Of a stretch of 64,000 bases of DNA, positions 52,875 through 63,311 are shown in pieces (within the stretch, counting starts at the first letter, position 1; the number at the start of each line of letters is the position of its first letter). The position numbers were made by a program, and so were the translations under genes. Location of the stretch: the NCBI RefSeq assembly GCF_005082825.1, contig NZ_CP034882.1, forward strand, positions 195,932 through 259,931. Direction: 5' to 3'. The stretch is from Buchnera aphidicola (Brevicoryne brassicae). Its GTDB lineage: Bacteria; Pseudomonadota; Gammaproteobacteria; Enterobacterales; Enterobacteriaceae. Below the pieces are notes generated by a model. That model was not told the DNA's origin, searched no databases, and saw only the letters and a program-made list of their open reading frames with translations.

Positions 52875-54590
52875 TCATAAGTTATCTTTTTTTATATGCA
52901 TCTGTTTTAATATTGATTTCATTATTTTACTAAAAACTGGAGCGGAAATTGCACCTCCATAATATTTTCCTTTTTTAGGATTATCAATGATTACTGCTAA
53001 TGAGAATTTAGGATTGCTAGAAGGTGCTATTCCTGCAGTATAAGCTATATATTGATTAATATAATATCCGTGTATTCCAACTTTTTTTACAGTCCCTGTT
53101 TTAATCGCAACACGATATCCTTTAACAGCAGCTTTTATACCTCCACCTCCTTTTTGAGCAACGCTTTCCATCATTTTAATTACCTTTTTTACATATTTTT
53201 TAGGAAAAATTCTTTTACCTTGTACTGGTGTATCAATTTTTATAATAGAAAGTGGACGATAGATTCCATAACTTCCAATAGTTGCATATAGTCTTGCTAA
53301 TTGAAGAGGAGTTACCATTAATCCATATCCAAATGAAAAAGTAGCTTTTTCTAAATTAGACCAGTTTTTTTTTTTCGGAAGAAAACCATTTTGTTCTCCA
53401 ATTAATCCTAATTGAGTTGGTTTACCTAGTCCAAATTTCATATAACTTTCAACTAATTTTGCAGTTGGTATAGATAATGCAACTTTTGATACTCCTACAT
53501 TACTCGATTTTTGTAATATTCCAGTTACAGTAAGTTTGTCATAATATGATACATCTTTTATTTTATGTTTTTTTATTAAGTATGGTTTTGTATTGATAAC
53601 TGAGTTTTCTTTAATTATGCCTAATTTTAATCCTTCCATTATCACTATTGGTTTTATTGTTGAACCAGGTTCAAATATATCTGTAATTGCTCTATTACGA
53701 ATATTTTTTTTTAAAGTACTATTTATTATATTATTTGGATTATATGAAGGGCTATTTGCCATAGCTAAAATTTCACCAGTTTTAATATTAATTAACACAG
53801 CAGTACCTGAATCAGCTTTATTATTTTTTACTGCTTCATGTAATTTATGATATACAATATTTTGTAATTTTTTATCTATACTTAATGTTAAATTATTAGA
53901 TATAGATCTATCTATTAAAGATATTTTTTCAATTACTTGTCCTTTCTTATCTTTTCTTATTTTTCTTTTTCCTGGTTTTCCTATCAATAGTTTATTAAAA
54001 CTTTTTTCTATACCTTCAATTCCTCGTCCATCGATATTAGTTATTCCTATTAATTGAGAGACGATTTTTCCAGAAGTGTAATATCTTTTTGATTCTTTTT
54101 GCAAAAAAACTCCAGATAATTGTAATTTTTTAATATAATTTCCAATTTCTGGAGTAATTTGTCGAGCTAAATAAATAAATTTTGATTTTTTGTGTTTATT
54201 AATATGAAAATTTATTTGTTTTAAAGGAATAGAAATAGCTTCTGATAATGCTTTCCAGCGTGGATCGTTTTTAATGTTTTTTTGGTCTTTAATTATTACT
54301 GTAGGATCTGCACATATAGCATTAACTAATACGGTAACAGCTAATGGATATCCTGATCGATCATTAATAATTCCTCTTGTACTAAGTAGAGACTGTATTC
54401 TTAATGTTCTACGATCGCCTTCATTTATTAGATTGTCTGTATTAATTATTTGTAAAAAAAATACACGTAATGTTAAAATAAGTAAAGATAGTAAAATAAA
54501 ACCGCATAACATAAAAAAACGGTAATTGATATAAATTATTTTTTTAAATTTTTTTTCTTTAGAAAAGTTGATATTTTTTTTTCTATACAT
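52875..54590 (-). CDS. ftsI: Penicillin-binding protein 3 (FtsI), septal transpeptidase
   Basis: Crosslinks septal peptidoglycan, partner of FtsW. 571 residues (E. coli 588). One membrane segment at about 25-45 ([16 protein letters not shown]). The catalytic Ser310 lies in FEPGSTIKP, the SSN motif in KSSNVGVSK, and KTGTVKK completes the site. It lies 14 bp upstream of murE. Confidence 0.97.
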   Translation of the reverse strand: MYRKKNINFSKEKKFKKIIYINYRFFMLCGFILLSLLILTLRVFFLQIINTDNLINEGDRRTLRIQSLLSTRGIINDRSGYPLAVTVLVNAICADPTVIIKDQKNIKNDPRWKALSEAISIPLKQINFHINKHKKSKFIYLARQITPEIGNYIKKLQLSGVFLQKESKRYYTSGKIVSQLIGITNIDGRGIEGIEKSFNKLLIGKPGKRKIRKDKKGQVIEKISLIDRSISNNLTLSIDKKLQNIVYHKLHEAVKNNKADSGTAVLINIKTGEILAMANSPSYNPNNIINSTLKKNIRNRAITDIFEPGSTIKPIVIMEGLKLGIIKENSVINTKPYLIKKHKIKDVSYYDKLTVTGILQKSSNVGVSKVALSIPTAKLVESYMKFGLGKPTQLGLIGEQNGFLPKKKNWSNLEKATFSFGYGLMVTPLQLARLYATIGSYGIYRPLSIIKIDTPVQGKRIFPKKYVKKVIKMMESVAQKGGGGIKAAVKGYRVAIKTGTVKKVGIHGYYINQYIAYTAGIAPSSNPKFSLAVIIDNPKKGKYYGGAISAPVFSKIMKSILKQMHIKKDNL

Positions 54591-54676
54591 TTTTTAGATA
54601 ATATCCATCCATTTATATTTTCTTAATCAAGTTTTTTTATAATATATTTTTCTTTTTAAATTCAATTAAATAGAAA

Positions 54677-54931
54677 TCATTTTTTTGGATTATGTAATGG
54701 AATGGATAAAGCATTTTTTTCAATTATTAAATTTCTCCATTCATTTTTTTTTTTTTGTTTTTTAAGAATAAGATTTTCTTCTTGTATAATCAGCTGACGA
54801 GTTTTGTAGACTGTAATTACAACACAACTGGCAGATATTATAATTGCTATGAACAAAATTAAATGTACTTTCCCATGTAAAATAAAATCATTTGTGATTA
54901 TTTTTACTAAATCATAACGTTTAATTTTCAT
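54677..54931 (-). CDS. ftsL: Cell division protein FtsL, shortened
   Basis: Small bitopic membrane protein that links FtsB and FtsQ to FtsWI. 84 residues against 121 in E. coli. One membrane span (about 22-42), then a coiled coil containing EWRNLIIEKNAL, the best conserved FtsL stretch. The protein stops soon after, so the C-terminal third of the family is missing; other frames downstream show no resemblance. It starts 1 bp after the rsmH stop (TAAAATG). Its usual partner gene ftsQ is also gone. Confidence 0.88.
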   Translation of the reverse strand: MKIKRYDLVKIITNDFILHGKVHLILFIAIIISASCVVITVYKTRQLIIQEENLILKKQKKKNEWRNLIIEKNALSIPLHNPKK

Positions 54932-54932
54932 T

Positions 54933-55871
54933 TTATTCTTTTTTTTCTGCGGTACGAAGTATTGAGCTTCTTGCTCTAGGATTATTTTTTATTTCGTTTT
55001 TAGTAGGTAATATACGACTAATAATCTTTAGTTTAGATTCATTTAATTTATTTAATTTTTCTTCTGTAATTGGCATACCATATGGAACAATAGCTCTTCT
55101 ACTATTTTTGATCATAAATTGTTTTACTATTCTATCTTCTAAAGAATGAAAACTGATAACTGATATACGTCCTCCTGGTTTTAATATTTCTAATGTACTA
55201 TCTAAAGCTTTTTTGATTTCTTCTAGTTCTTTATTAATATAAATTCTAATTGCTTGAAAAGTTCTTTTTGCCGGGTGTTTAAATTTATTTTTCATAGGTA
55301 TTGATTTTTTAATAATATCAGATAATTCTTTAGTGCTTGTTATTTTTTGTATTTTATTCCTATTTTTAATAGCAAAAGCTATTTTTTTTGAAAAAAATTC
55401 TTCTCCAAAGTTTTTTAAAACTAGAGCTATTGTTTTAATATCACTTTTAAATAACCAATCTGATGCAGAAATGCCATGATTAGGATTCATACGCATATCT
55501 AAAGGACCGTTTTTTTTAAATGAAAATCCTCTTTTATGGTCATCAATTTGTATTGAAGACACACCTAAATCAAATATAATTCCATTAACTTTTCCTATTA
55601 TTTTTTCGTTTTTTGCGTAATTTAATAAATTTGAAAATCTTTCATGAATTATATGAAAACGTGAGTCTTTGATATTTTTTCCTATAGAAATAGAAATTGG
55701 ATCTCTATCAAGTGAATATAGTTTTCCATTTTTTCCTAAATTTTTTAAAATTTCGTTTGAATGTCCACCTGCACCAAATGTACTATCAATATAAATGCCA
55801 TTTTTGTGTATTTTTAAAGATTGGATTAATTCTTTTTTCATTACTGGAATATGTTTGAGTGTACGATTCAT
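54933..55871 (-). CDS. rsmH: 16S rRNA (cytosine1402-N4)-methyltransferase
   Basis: Methylates C1402 in the ribosomal decoding site (also called MraW). 312 residues (E. coli 313). [13 protein letters not shown], the S-adenosylmethionine loop [14 protein letters not shown], and [12 protein letters not shown] are diagnostic, and the C-terminal [12 protein letters not shown] is kept. It is the first gene of the mra cluster here; mraZ, which precedes it in E. coli, is absent. Confidence 0.97.
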   Translation of the reverse strand: MNRTLKHIPVMKKELIQSLKIHKNGIYIDSTFGAGGHSNEILKNLGKNGKLYSLDRDPISISIGKNIKDSRFHIIHERFSNLLNYAKNEKIIGKVNGIIFDLGVSSIQIDDHKRGFSFKKNGPLDMRMNPNHGISASDWLFKSDIKTIALVLKNFGEEFFSKKIAFAIKNRNKIQKITSTKELSDIIKKSIPMKNKFKHPAKRTFQAIRIYINKELEEIKKALDSTLEILKPGGRISVISFHSLEDRIVKQFMIKNSRRAIVPYGMPITEEKLNKLNESKLKIISRILPTKNEIKNNPRARSSILRTAEKKE

Positions 55872-55907
55872 TGTGGGTTTTTATAATATAAGATAGTAGT
55901 CAGTGGT

Positions 55908-55936
55908 ACATGATCATTTTATTGAAATGATCATGT
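55908..55936. repeat. 12-bp perfect inverted repeat upstream of rsmH
   Basis: ACATGATCATTT (55908-55919) and AAATGATCATGT (55925-55936) with a 5-base loop, 36 bp before the rsmH start and 137 bp after ilvH. No U run follows on the minus strand, so it is not a standard ilvH terminator. It could be a processing hairpin or an operator-like site for the cluster. Confidence 0.6.
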
Positions 55937-56073
55937 TTAATAAAATTTTTATAAATTATTAATATGAAATTAAAAATTTTTAATAAAAATAAATATTTTC
56001 TACCAATTATAGTACATAATGACGTTATGTATTTTAAATAAGAAAATAGTTATTTTTTATTAAAGATAAAAAA

Positions 56074-56550
56074 TCATCCACGTGAAATACCAACAATACC
56101 AGAACGAGTCATTTCGATAATTTCTGATATATTTCGTATAACCTTTAAAAAAGAATCTAATTTTTTTGTAGTTCCTGATAATTGGAGTATATATGTTGTA
56201 GAAGTCATATCTACAATTTGTCCTCTAAATACTTCAGTAGTATGTTTTATATCGTTTTTTGTAGAACTATTTATTTGAACTTTTAATAACATTATTTCAC
56301 GTTCTATATGAGAAAGTTGTCCAATTTGTACTACTCTTAATACATCTATTAATTTATGAAGTTGTTTTTCAATTTGTTCAATATTCTTTTCATCTCCGAC
56401 TGTTTGTATAGTCATTTTTGATAATGTAGAATCTTCAGTTGGTGCAACTGTAATAGTTTCTATATTATATCCTCTTTGTGAAAATAGTCCTATTACTCGT
56501 GATAATGCACCTGATTCATTTTCTAATAAAATAGATAAAATTCTTCCCAT
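56074..56550 (-). CDS. ilvH: Acetolactate synthase III, small regulatory subunit
   Basis: Regulatory partner of IlvI in the first step of valine, leucine and isoleucine synthesis. 158 residues (E. coli 163). N-terminal ACT domain starts [16 protein letters not shown]. Asn11, Gly14, Asn29 and Ala36, positions where E. coli changes give valine resistance as I recall, are all unchanged, so valine feedback is probably kept. It starts 4 bp after ilvI. Confidence 0.97.
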   Translation of the reverse strand: MGRILSILLENESGALSRVIGLFSQRGYNIETITVAPTEDSTLSKMTIQTVGDEKNIEQIEKQLHKLIDVLRVVQIGQLSHIEREIMLLKVQINSSTKNDIKHTTEVFRGQIVDMTSTTYILQLSGTTKKLDSFLKVIRNISEIIEMTRSGIVGISRG

Positions 56551-56554
56551 ATTT

Positions 56555-58270
56555 TTAGCAAGCCTCTTTTTTCCTCAGCCACATTTCATTCATTCCACCA
56601 CCTTGAATTTGCATAGGATAAACATGCTCAGAGTTATCTATTTGGATATCAACAAAAACTAAATTTCCCTTAGATAATTTATTCAATGCTAGTTTTAATT
56701 TATTTTTTAGTTCTGTAGGTTTAGTAATTTGAATACCAATATGTCCATAAGATTCTGCTAGTTTTACGAAATCTGGAAGTGAATCCATATAAGAATGAGA
56801 ATGTCGTCCAGAATAAATCATATCTTGCCATTGTTTAACCATACCTAAAGAAGAATTATTCAGATTTAATATCAATATTGACAAATTATATTGTCGTGCT
56901 GTAGATAGTTCTTGGATGTTCATTTGAATACTACCATCTCCAGTAATACAAATTACTGTTTCTTTTGGTAAAGCTAATTTGACACCTAAAGCTGCAGGAA
57001 ATCCAAATCCCATAGTACCTAATCCTCCTGAGTTAATCCAACGTCTAGGTTTGTCAAAATAATAATACAACGCAGTAAACATTTGATGTTGACCTACATC
57101 TGAAGTGATATAAGCATTACCTTTTGTTAAGTTAAAAAGAGTTTCGATAACTGTTTGGGGTTTAATTTTTTTATCATTTTGATGATATTTTAAGCTATTA
57201 ACTTTTTTCCATTTTTTAATACAATTCCACCAATCTTCTAAAGATGTGATGTGTTTTTCTTCTTTTAAGAGTTCTAGCATTTTTTGCAAAACAAATTTTG
57301 CATCTCCTACAATAGGTATATTAGCTGAAACAGTTTTGGAAATAGAAGTTGGATCAATATCAATATGTAGAATAATAGCATTTGGACAATATTTTTTTAA
57401 ATTATTTGTTGTTCTATCATCAAATCGAACACCGATTGCAAAAATTACATCTGCATGATGCATTGTCATATTTGCTTCATAAGTACCATGCATACCCAAC
57501 ATAGAAATACTTTGAGAATGATTTCCCGGAAAAGCACCTAGTCCCATTAAAGATGTTGTAACAGGACAATTTAGTTTTTCTGCGAATAAAAGTAATTCTT
57601 TACTGCTTTGAGAACTAATTACTCCACCACCAGCATAAATTACAGGTTTTTTAGCTTTTAGTAATGTATGAAGTGCTTTTTTGATTTGTCTTTTATGTCC
57701 CTTAGTTGTTGGGTTGTATGAGCGCATATAAATAGTTTCTGGCCATTTATAAGAGATTTTTTTTTCTTTTTTTAAAATATCTTTTGGTAAATCAATAACT
57801 ATTGGTCCTGGACGTCCGCTAGCTGCTAGCCAAAAAGCTTTTTTAAAAACAACTGGTATGTCTTCAGTTTTTTTTACTAGAAAGCTATGTTTTACTATTG
57901 GTCGAGAAATACCAATCATATCACACTCTTGAAAAGCATCGTAACCAATTAATGAAGAAGCTACTTGACCCGATATAACAACCATGGGAATAGAATCCAT
58001 ATATGCAGTAGCAATACCGGTAATAGCATTAGTTGCACCTGGTCCAGAAGTAACTAATACTACTCCTGTTTTACCAGTAGAACGAGCATAGCCATCAGCC
58101 ATATGAGTTGCCGCTTGTTCGTGTCTTACTAAAATATGTTCAATGCCACCAATAGTTTTTAGAGCATCATAAATATCTAGTACTGCTCCACCAGGATAAC
58201 CAAATATATGCTTAATTCCTTGATTAATTAATGATCGAATGACCATTTCGGCTCCTGATAATATTTCCAT
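56555..58270 (-). CDS. ilvI: Acetolactate synthase III, large catalytic subunit
   Basis: ThDP enzyme that makes acetolactate or acetohydroxybutyrate. 571 residues (E. coli 574). The catalytic Glu lies in [29 protein letters not shown] to [10 protein letters not shown] is the ThDP/Mg motif. A strong ribosome site (GGAGG, five bases before ATG) stands out in a genome where such sites are weak. In E. coli ilvIH is governed by Lrp and lies next to the mra cluster; the location is the same here. Confidence 0.98.
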   Translation of the reverse strand: MEILSGAEMVIRSLINQGIKHIFGYPGGAVLDIYDALKTIGGIEHILVRHEQAATHMADGYARSTGKTGVVLVTSGPGATNAITGIATAYMDSIPMVVISGQVASSLIGYDAFQECDMIGISRPIVKHSFLVKKTEDIPVVFKKAFWLAASGRPGPIVIDLPKDILKKEKKISYKWPETIYMRSYNPTTKGHKRQIKKALHTLLKAKKPVIYAGGGVISSQSSKELLLFAEKLNCPVTTSLMGLGAFPGNHSQSISMLGMHGTYEANMTMHHADVIFAIGVRFDDRTTNNLKKYCPNAIILHIDIDPTSISKTVSANIPIVGDAKFVLQKMLELLKEEKHITSLEDWWNCIKKWKKVNSLKYHQNDKKIKPQTVIETLFNLTKGNAYITSDVGQHQMFTALYYYFDKPRRWINSGGLGTMGFGFPAALGVKLALPKETVICITGDGSIQMNIQELSTARQYNLSILILNLNNSSLGMVKQWQDMIYSGRHSHSYMDSLPDFVKLAESYGHIGIQITKPTELKNKLKLALNKLSKGNLVFVDIQIDNSEHVYPMQIQGGGMNEMWLRKKEAC

Positions 58271-58283
58271 TGTCTCCTCCAGG

Positions 58284-58356
58284 ATACTAATTTAGTATTA
58301 GGTTTTATTTCCTATTTCGCTATCTATCAGTTTATCCTGTAGTTTATCTAGATAAA
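58284..58356 (-). promoter_or_regulatory. Palindromes in the ilvI leader
   Basis: Two symmetric elements upstream of ilvI: ATACTAA-T-TTAGTAT (58284-58298), ending just before the ribosome site, and TTTATCTAGATAAA (58343-58356), a perfect 14-bp palindrome. They could be RNA hairpins near the translation start or protein sites; no leader peptide or terminator is present. Confidence 0.35.
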
Positions 58357-58549
58357 ATTAGCGCTATTTAATATAAGAGTTTTAAAAATAAATTTTAAAA
58401 GTTTTTAGTAGTAGTTTTGATAAGTATTATTAATATTGCTAAAATAAATGATACATAGTGTTTATTATTACAAATATATCAGATATTATCAATTAGTAGA
58501 ATGTATTAAATGTAATTTATATTCATGATATTTGTTTTTAAATTTGTTT

Positions 58550-59595
58550 TTATTGAACTAAAAATTTTTCAAATTGAGGAGAAATCCATGTTAAAAAAGT
58601 ATTTTTTTTCTTAGTAATAAGACAAACAGCTAATTGTTCTTTTAATATTAATTTTTTAGCTTTTTTAAATCCCATTATAAGTAATCCTGTATCCCAACTA
58701 TCTGCGTCTAAAGCACTAGAAGAAATAACACTAACTGACACTAAGTTATGTGCTACAGGTTTTCCAGTACTAGGATCAATTAAGTGTGAAATACGTTTTC
58801 CTTTAAGATAATAATAATTACGATAAGTACCTGCTGTACTAATTGCATTATTTTTTAGATGTATTAGTAAATGAACTGACTGTTTTTGATCTGTAGGTTT
58901 TTGAATTGCAATGATTTTTGATTCTTCTCGATTCTTTTCTGTTTTTACTAAGACTGCTCCTCCAACGGAAATAGTATAATTTTTTATTCCTATTTTTTTA
59001 AGTATGTATGATAAATGATCCGTAGCAAAACCTTCACCTAGAGTGGAAAGATTTATTTCTATGCCATTTATATCTTTTTTTAGATAAGTTTTACAATTAT
59101 TTTTAATAATTTTTAAGTGTTGAATTCCTGAAAAAGAAATGTTTTTCTTTATTTTTTTAATAGAAGGATATCTAGTAGGTTTTGCTTTATTTCCAAATCC
59201 CCATATATTAATCAATGAACCAACTGTAATATCTAATTTTCCATTAGTTTTTTTGTTTATTTCTACTGCTTTTAAAATAATATGATAAAAATTTTTATTG
59301 ATTATTTGAAGTTCATTTTTTTTACGTTTATTAAATTGAGATACTATAGATTTTTTTTTCCAAGAAGAAAGCATTTTTTCGTCTTTATCTAAGCATTTTT
59401 GTATTAAATTTTTAATATATACTTTTTTTTTAAATTAGGAATTTTAACTTCCCAATATGTTCCCATAGTTTTGCCTTTTAATACTGTAATATTTTTTTTT
59501 TCTTTAGAAATTATTAAAAATTGTTTATAAAAAATAGTAAAAATAACTATAGTAAATAAACAAATGTTAAAAATAAATTTTAAAAACATAAACAA
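58550..59595 (-). pseudogene. apbE: FAD:protein FMN transferase, frameshifted in a 9-A tract (may be slippage-rescued)
   Basis: Attaches FMN to flavoproteins such as RnfG or NqrC on the outer side of the inner membrane. The first frame starts at 59595 with a membrane anchor (about 5-27) and VLKGKTMGTYWEVKIPN, then shifts at a 9-A run (9 T at 59423-59431 on the plus strand). The main part follows in another frame down to 58550: DITVGSLINIWGFG, STLGEGFATDHLSYIL, RISHLIDPSTGKP and ALDADSWDTGLLIMG are well conserved. With 10 A the product would be about 348 residues (E. coli 351). The E. coli lipobox Cys is not seen, so the anchor may be an uncleaved segment. Confidence 0.85.
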
Positions 59596-59886
59596 TTATA
59601 ATCCTGTTTTTTTGAATAAAATATTTTACTAATAAAACAATGAAATTATATACTTTTTTAAAGTATCATAACCATTATTTTTTTTGAATATTTAAAAAAT
59701 AAATTTTTATTTTTTATGGTCTATTTTTAAAATTAGATTTTAATACTAATATTTATCTTTTAGATATTAACGAGCCATGGAGTTCAAGAGTGATGAAGTG
59801 TATAATAAAAAACGTTTTTTAATAATAAATTATTATAAAAAATAAATTTTATTTATATATTAGATTATAATAATGAGAAAGAAACA

Positions 59887-61317
59887 ATGAAAAGAGTAAA
59901 AACAGTAATTTTAAGTAAAGTAATATTATTTTTAATTTTATTATTAAGTTTTGGCATGTCTTCAAGTGATTTAAATAAAAATACTAGTTTTTCTAGGGCA
60001 CCATCTCCTAGTTTAGCTCCGATGTTAGAAAAAGTTATGCCGTCGGTAATTAGTATAAACATTGAAGGTAGTACTGTTGTACGTAATTCTCGTTTACCTC
60101 ATCAATTCCGTCCATTTTTTGATGAAAATTCCCCCTTTTGTCAAGGTAATTCACCGTTTCGACATTCTCCTTTTTGTGGTGTAAATCCGAATTCTGAGAA
60201 TGCAAATGAAAATTTTCATGCATTAGGTTCTGGAGTTATTATCAATGCAGAAAAAGGATATGCAGTAACAAATAATCATGTTGTAGAACATGCAAATAAA
60301 ATTCAGGTACAATTAAGTGATGGACGTCGTTATGAGGCTGAAATAATTGGAAAAGATCCTCGTTCTGATATTGCTTTAATACAATTAAAAGATGCAAATA
60401 ATTTAAGTGCAATAAAAATTGCTGATTCTGATACTCTACGCGTAGGAGATTATACTGTAGCTATTGGTAATCCATATGGTCTTGGTGAAACTGTTACTTC
60501 AGGTATTATTTCTGCTTTAGGTCGTAGTGGATTAAATATTGAACATTATGAAAATTTTATTCAGACTGATGCAGCAATTAATAGAGGTAATTCTGGTGGA
60601 GCGTTAGTTAATTTAAATGGTGAATTAATAGGAATTAATACTGCTATTTTAGCTCCAGATGGTGGTAATATTGGAATAGGTTTTGCTATTCCTGGCAATA
60701 TGGTAAAAAATTTAACAGCACAAATGGTTCAGTTTGGACAAGTGAGACGAGGAGAATTAGGTATAATAGGTATGGAATTAAATTCAGAATTAGCAAAAAT
60801 TATGAAAATAAATGCACAAAAAGGTGCTTTTGTAAGTCAAGTATTACCTAATTCTTCTGCATTTGAATCAGGTATTAAAGCTGGTGATATTATTATTTCT
60901 TTAAATAAAAAACCTATTTCTAGTTTTTCTGCCTTACGTGCTGAAGTTAGTTCTTTGCCAGTTACTACTAAAATGGAATTAGGAATATTTAGAGAAGGAA
61001 AAATTAAAAATATAATTGTCGAATTAAAACATTCTTTAAAAAATAATCTGCGTTTAGATAATAATTATATAGGAATTGAAGGTGCAAACTTAAGTAATTA
61101 TTTATTAAATGGAGAAAAAGGCGTAAAAATAGAAAGTGTAAAATCAAATACTGCAGCCTCAAAGATTGGTTTCAAGAAAGATGATATTATCATAGCAGTA
61201 AATCAAAAATCTATAGCAAATTTACAAGAATTAAGAATAATTTTAAATACTAAACCAAAAATATTAGTTTTTAGTATAAAACGAGGAAATTATAATATAT
61301 ACTTGGTAAGTGAATAA
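59887..61317 (+). CDS. degP: Periplasmic serine protease/chaperone DegP
   Basis: Degrades or refolds misfolded envelope proteins. 476 residues (E. coli 474). A signal peptide covers about the first 24 residues. The catalytic triad is His131 in TNNHVVEHA, Asp161 in PRSDIAL and Ser236 in GNSGGALVN; two PDZ domains follow (from about 280 and 385). A TATAAT at 59801-59806 with TGGAGT 17 bases upstream is a possible promoter; no clear sigma-E site is seen. A GC-rich terminator ends the gene. Confidence 0.97.
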   Translation: MKRVKTVILSKVILFLILLLSFGMSSSDLNKNTSFSRAPSPSLAPMLEKVMPSVISINIEGSTVVRNSRLPHQFRPFFDENSPFCQGNSPFRHSPFCGVNPNSENANENFHALGSGVIINAEKGYAVTNNHVVEHANKIQVQLSDGRRYEAEIIGKDPRSDIALIQLKDANNLSAIKIADSDTLRVGDYTVAIGNPYGLGETVTSGIISALGRSGLNIEHYENFIQTDAAINRGNSGGALVNLNGELIGINTAILAPDGGNIGIGFAIPGNMVKNLTAQMVQFGQVRRGELGIIGMELNSELAKIMKINAQKGAFVSQVLPNSSAFESGIKAGDIIISLNKKPISSFSALRAEVSSLPVTTKMELGIFREGKIKNIIVELKHSLKNNLRLDNNYIGIEGANLSNYLLNGEKGVKIESVKSNTAASKIGFKKDDIIIAVNQKSIANLQELRIILNTKPKILVFSIKRGNYNIYLVSE

Positions 61318-61328
61318 TTACTTGTGTT

Positions 61329-61356
61329 TCCGCCCGAAATAAATCGGGCGGATTTT
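61329..61356 (+). terminator. GC-rich terminator after degP
   Basis: TCCGCCCGA (61329-61337) and TCGGGCGGA (61344-61352), a perfect 9-bp stem with a 6-base loop, followed by TTTT. Seven G-C pairs in a row-rich stem are striking against the local base composition. Confidence 0.85.
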
Positions 61357-61368
61357 ATCCTTTATTTA

Positions 61369-62184
61369 TTATATTTTTCTTAAAAGTTGATTAATTTCTG
61401 TTTTACTTAATGTTTTTGAATCTACTTTTTTTACAATAATTGCAGCATAAAGATTATAACTTTTATCTTTTGAAGGTAAACTTCCAGAAACTACTACGGA
61501 ATTAGGAGGGATTTTACCGTAAGAAATAATTCCACTTTCTCTATCGTATATTTTAGTACTCTGCCCAATAAAAACACCCATAGAAATAACTGAACCTTTT
61601 CCTACAATGACTCCTTCTACAATTTCTGAACGTGCTCCAATAAAACAGTTATCTTCAATAATTGTAGGATTATTTTGTAGTGGTTCTAAAACACCTCCTA
61701 TACCAACACCTCCAGACAAATGTACATTTTTACCAATTTGAGCACAAGAACCTACTGTAGTCCAAGTATCAATCATAGTTCCTTGATCAATGTATGCACC
61801 AATATTTACATAAGAAGGCATAACTACTGTATTGCAATTAATAAATGCACCATATCTAACTGTTGCTGGTGGTACTATGCGAATCTTTTCTTTTTTAAAT
61901 TTATTTGCATCGTATTTTTCATATTTTAATGGAATTTTATCATAATAATTCGTATGATTATCTGATATAATGTTATTTTTTCTTATGTACATGTATAATA
62001 AAACTGCTTTTTTTAACCATTCATTTGTAATCCATTTATTATCTTTTTTTTCTGAAATTCTTATTGTTCCATTATTTAATAATTGAATTACATGATCAAC
62101 TGCATTCAAGATATCATTATTCATATCATGAATACTGTGTTTTTTTGTATATGCTTCTTCAATGATTTTTTTTAATAAGTGCAT
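61369..62184 (-). CDS. dapD: Tetrahydrodipicolinate N-succinyltransferase
   Basis: Step of the lysine/diaminopimelate pathway. 271 residues (E. coli 274). The left-handed beta-helix with hexapeptide repeats runs from about 105 to 240, with [26 protein letters not shown] and [12 protein letters not shown]. It supplies diaminopimelate for MurE and lysine for the cell and host. It lies 66 bp after map; glnD, between them in E. coli, is gone. Confidence 0.98.
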   Translation of the reverse strand: MHLLKKIIEEAYTKKHSIHDMNNDILNAVDHVIQLLNNGTIRISEKKDNKWITNEWLKKAVLLYMYIRKNNIISDNHTNYYDKIPLKYEKYDANKFKKEKIRIVPPATVRYGAFINCNTVVMPSYVNIGAYIDQGTMIDTWTTVGSCAQIGKNVHLSGGVGIGGVLEPLQNNPTIIEDNCFIGARSEIVEGVIVGKGSVISMGVFIGQSTKIYDRESGIISYGKIPPNSVVVSGSLPSKDKSYNLYAAIIVKKVDSKTLSKTEINQLLRKI

Positions 62185-62250
62185 TTTGTTATTTAACCTA
62201 ATTTATTTTTAATAAAAAAAAATATTTTTAAATATGATTTTTATAAAAAT

Positions 62251-63048
62251 TTAATTTTTATTAAATAATTTTTGAGAAATTTTTTCGTTATTGCGCCGTG
62301 TTAAGACATCACATCCATAGTCTGTAACTAATACAGTATGTTCATACTGTGCTGATAAAGAACGATCTTTAGTTTTTACAGTCCATCCATCATCTTTCAT
62401 GCATCGGACCTGAGGGTTTCCAGCATTAATCATTGGTTCAATAGTAAAAATCATTCCTTTCTTTAAAAGAATATTATTTTCTTTGTTTTTGTAGTGTAAT
62501 ATATGCGGTTCTTCATGAAAATTACGACCAATACCATGACCACAATATTCTTTTACAACAGAAAAATTGTTTTTTTCAACATAGTTTTGGATAATTTCAC
62601 CAATTTTATATAGGGGTATTCCTGGTCGGATTAATTTTAAAGAAAGATAAAGACTTTCTTGAGCAATTTTACATAAACGTTTAGATAAAATACTTGTTTT
62701 TCCGATTAGGAACATTTTTGAAGTATCACCATGGTAATTATCTTTAATAATTGTAATATCAATATTAATTATATCACCTTCTTTTAATATTTTTTTTTTA
62801 TTTGGAATTCCATGGCATACAACATCGTTGATAGAAGTACAAATAGATTTTGGGAATCCATGATATCCTAAACAAGCTGGAATAGCTTTTTTTTCATAAA
62901 TAATATAATCATGACAAATTTGATTGATATCTTCTGTACTTATATTAGGTCGAAGATATTTTTTTATCATTTCAAGTACTTCAGCCGCTAGCTTTCCAGA
63001 TGTTCGCATTTTTTTTATTTCTGATTTTGTTTTAATTATATAGCTCAT
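62251..63048 (-). CDS. map: Methionine aminopeptidase
   Basis: Removes the starting methionine from new proteins. 265 residues (E. coli 264). Metal ligands are recognisable in NIDITIIKDNYHGD (two Asp), GHGIGRNFHEEP (His), FTIEPMIN (Glu) and QYEHTVLV (Glu); the catalytic His is in CLGYHGFPKS. It is divergent from rpsB over a 263-bp A+T-rich gap, as in E. coli. Confidence 0.98.
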   Translation of the reverse strand: MSYIIKTKSEIKKMRTSGKLAAEVLEMIKKYLRPNISTEDINQICHDYIIYEKKAIPACLGYHGFPKSICTSINDVVCHGIPNKKKILKEGDIINIDITIIKDNYHGDTSKMFLIGKTSILSKRLCKIAQESLYLSLKLIRPGIPLYKIGEIIQNYVEKNNFSVVKEYCGHGIGRNFHEEPHILHYKNKENNILLKKGMIFTIEPMINAGNPQVRCMKDDGWTVKTKDRSLSAQYEHTVLVTDYGCDVLTRRNNEKISQKLFNKN

Positions 63049-63311
63049 AATATTTAGCCATTTTTTATATCAATTTTTAAAATTTAGGATATATTAAAAT
63101 TATACTTTAAAATTTCTTATAAAAAGGTTTTAATTGATATTAAGTTTTATAATATAAATATATTAATAATTATTAATATTTTTAATATAAAAATATGATA
63201 TATATTATTATAAAAGAAAATACAAATTTAATATTTTAATTATTACAATTTTTCGTTAAAATATTTAATGTATTATCATTTAAATTTTGTTTTTTTGACT
63301 TAGAGGTAACT

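Noticed and set aside
58550..59374. ApbE read as a 274-residue intact protein
   Set aside because: It lacks the anchor and the GKTMGT segment, both of which lie just upstream in the other frame (59404-59595).
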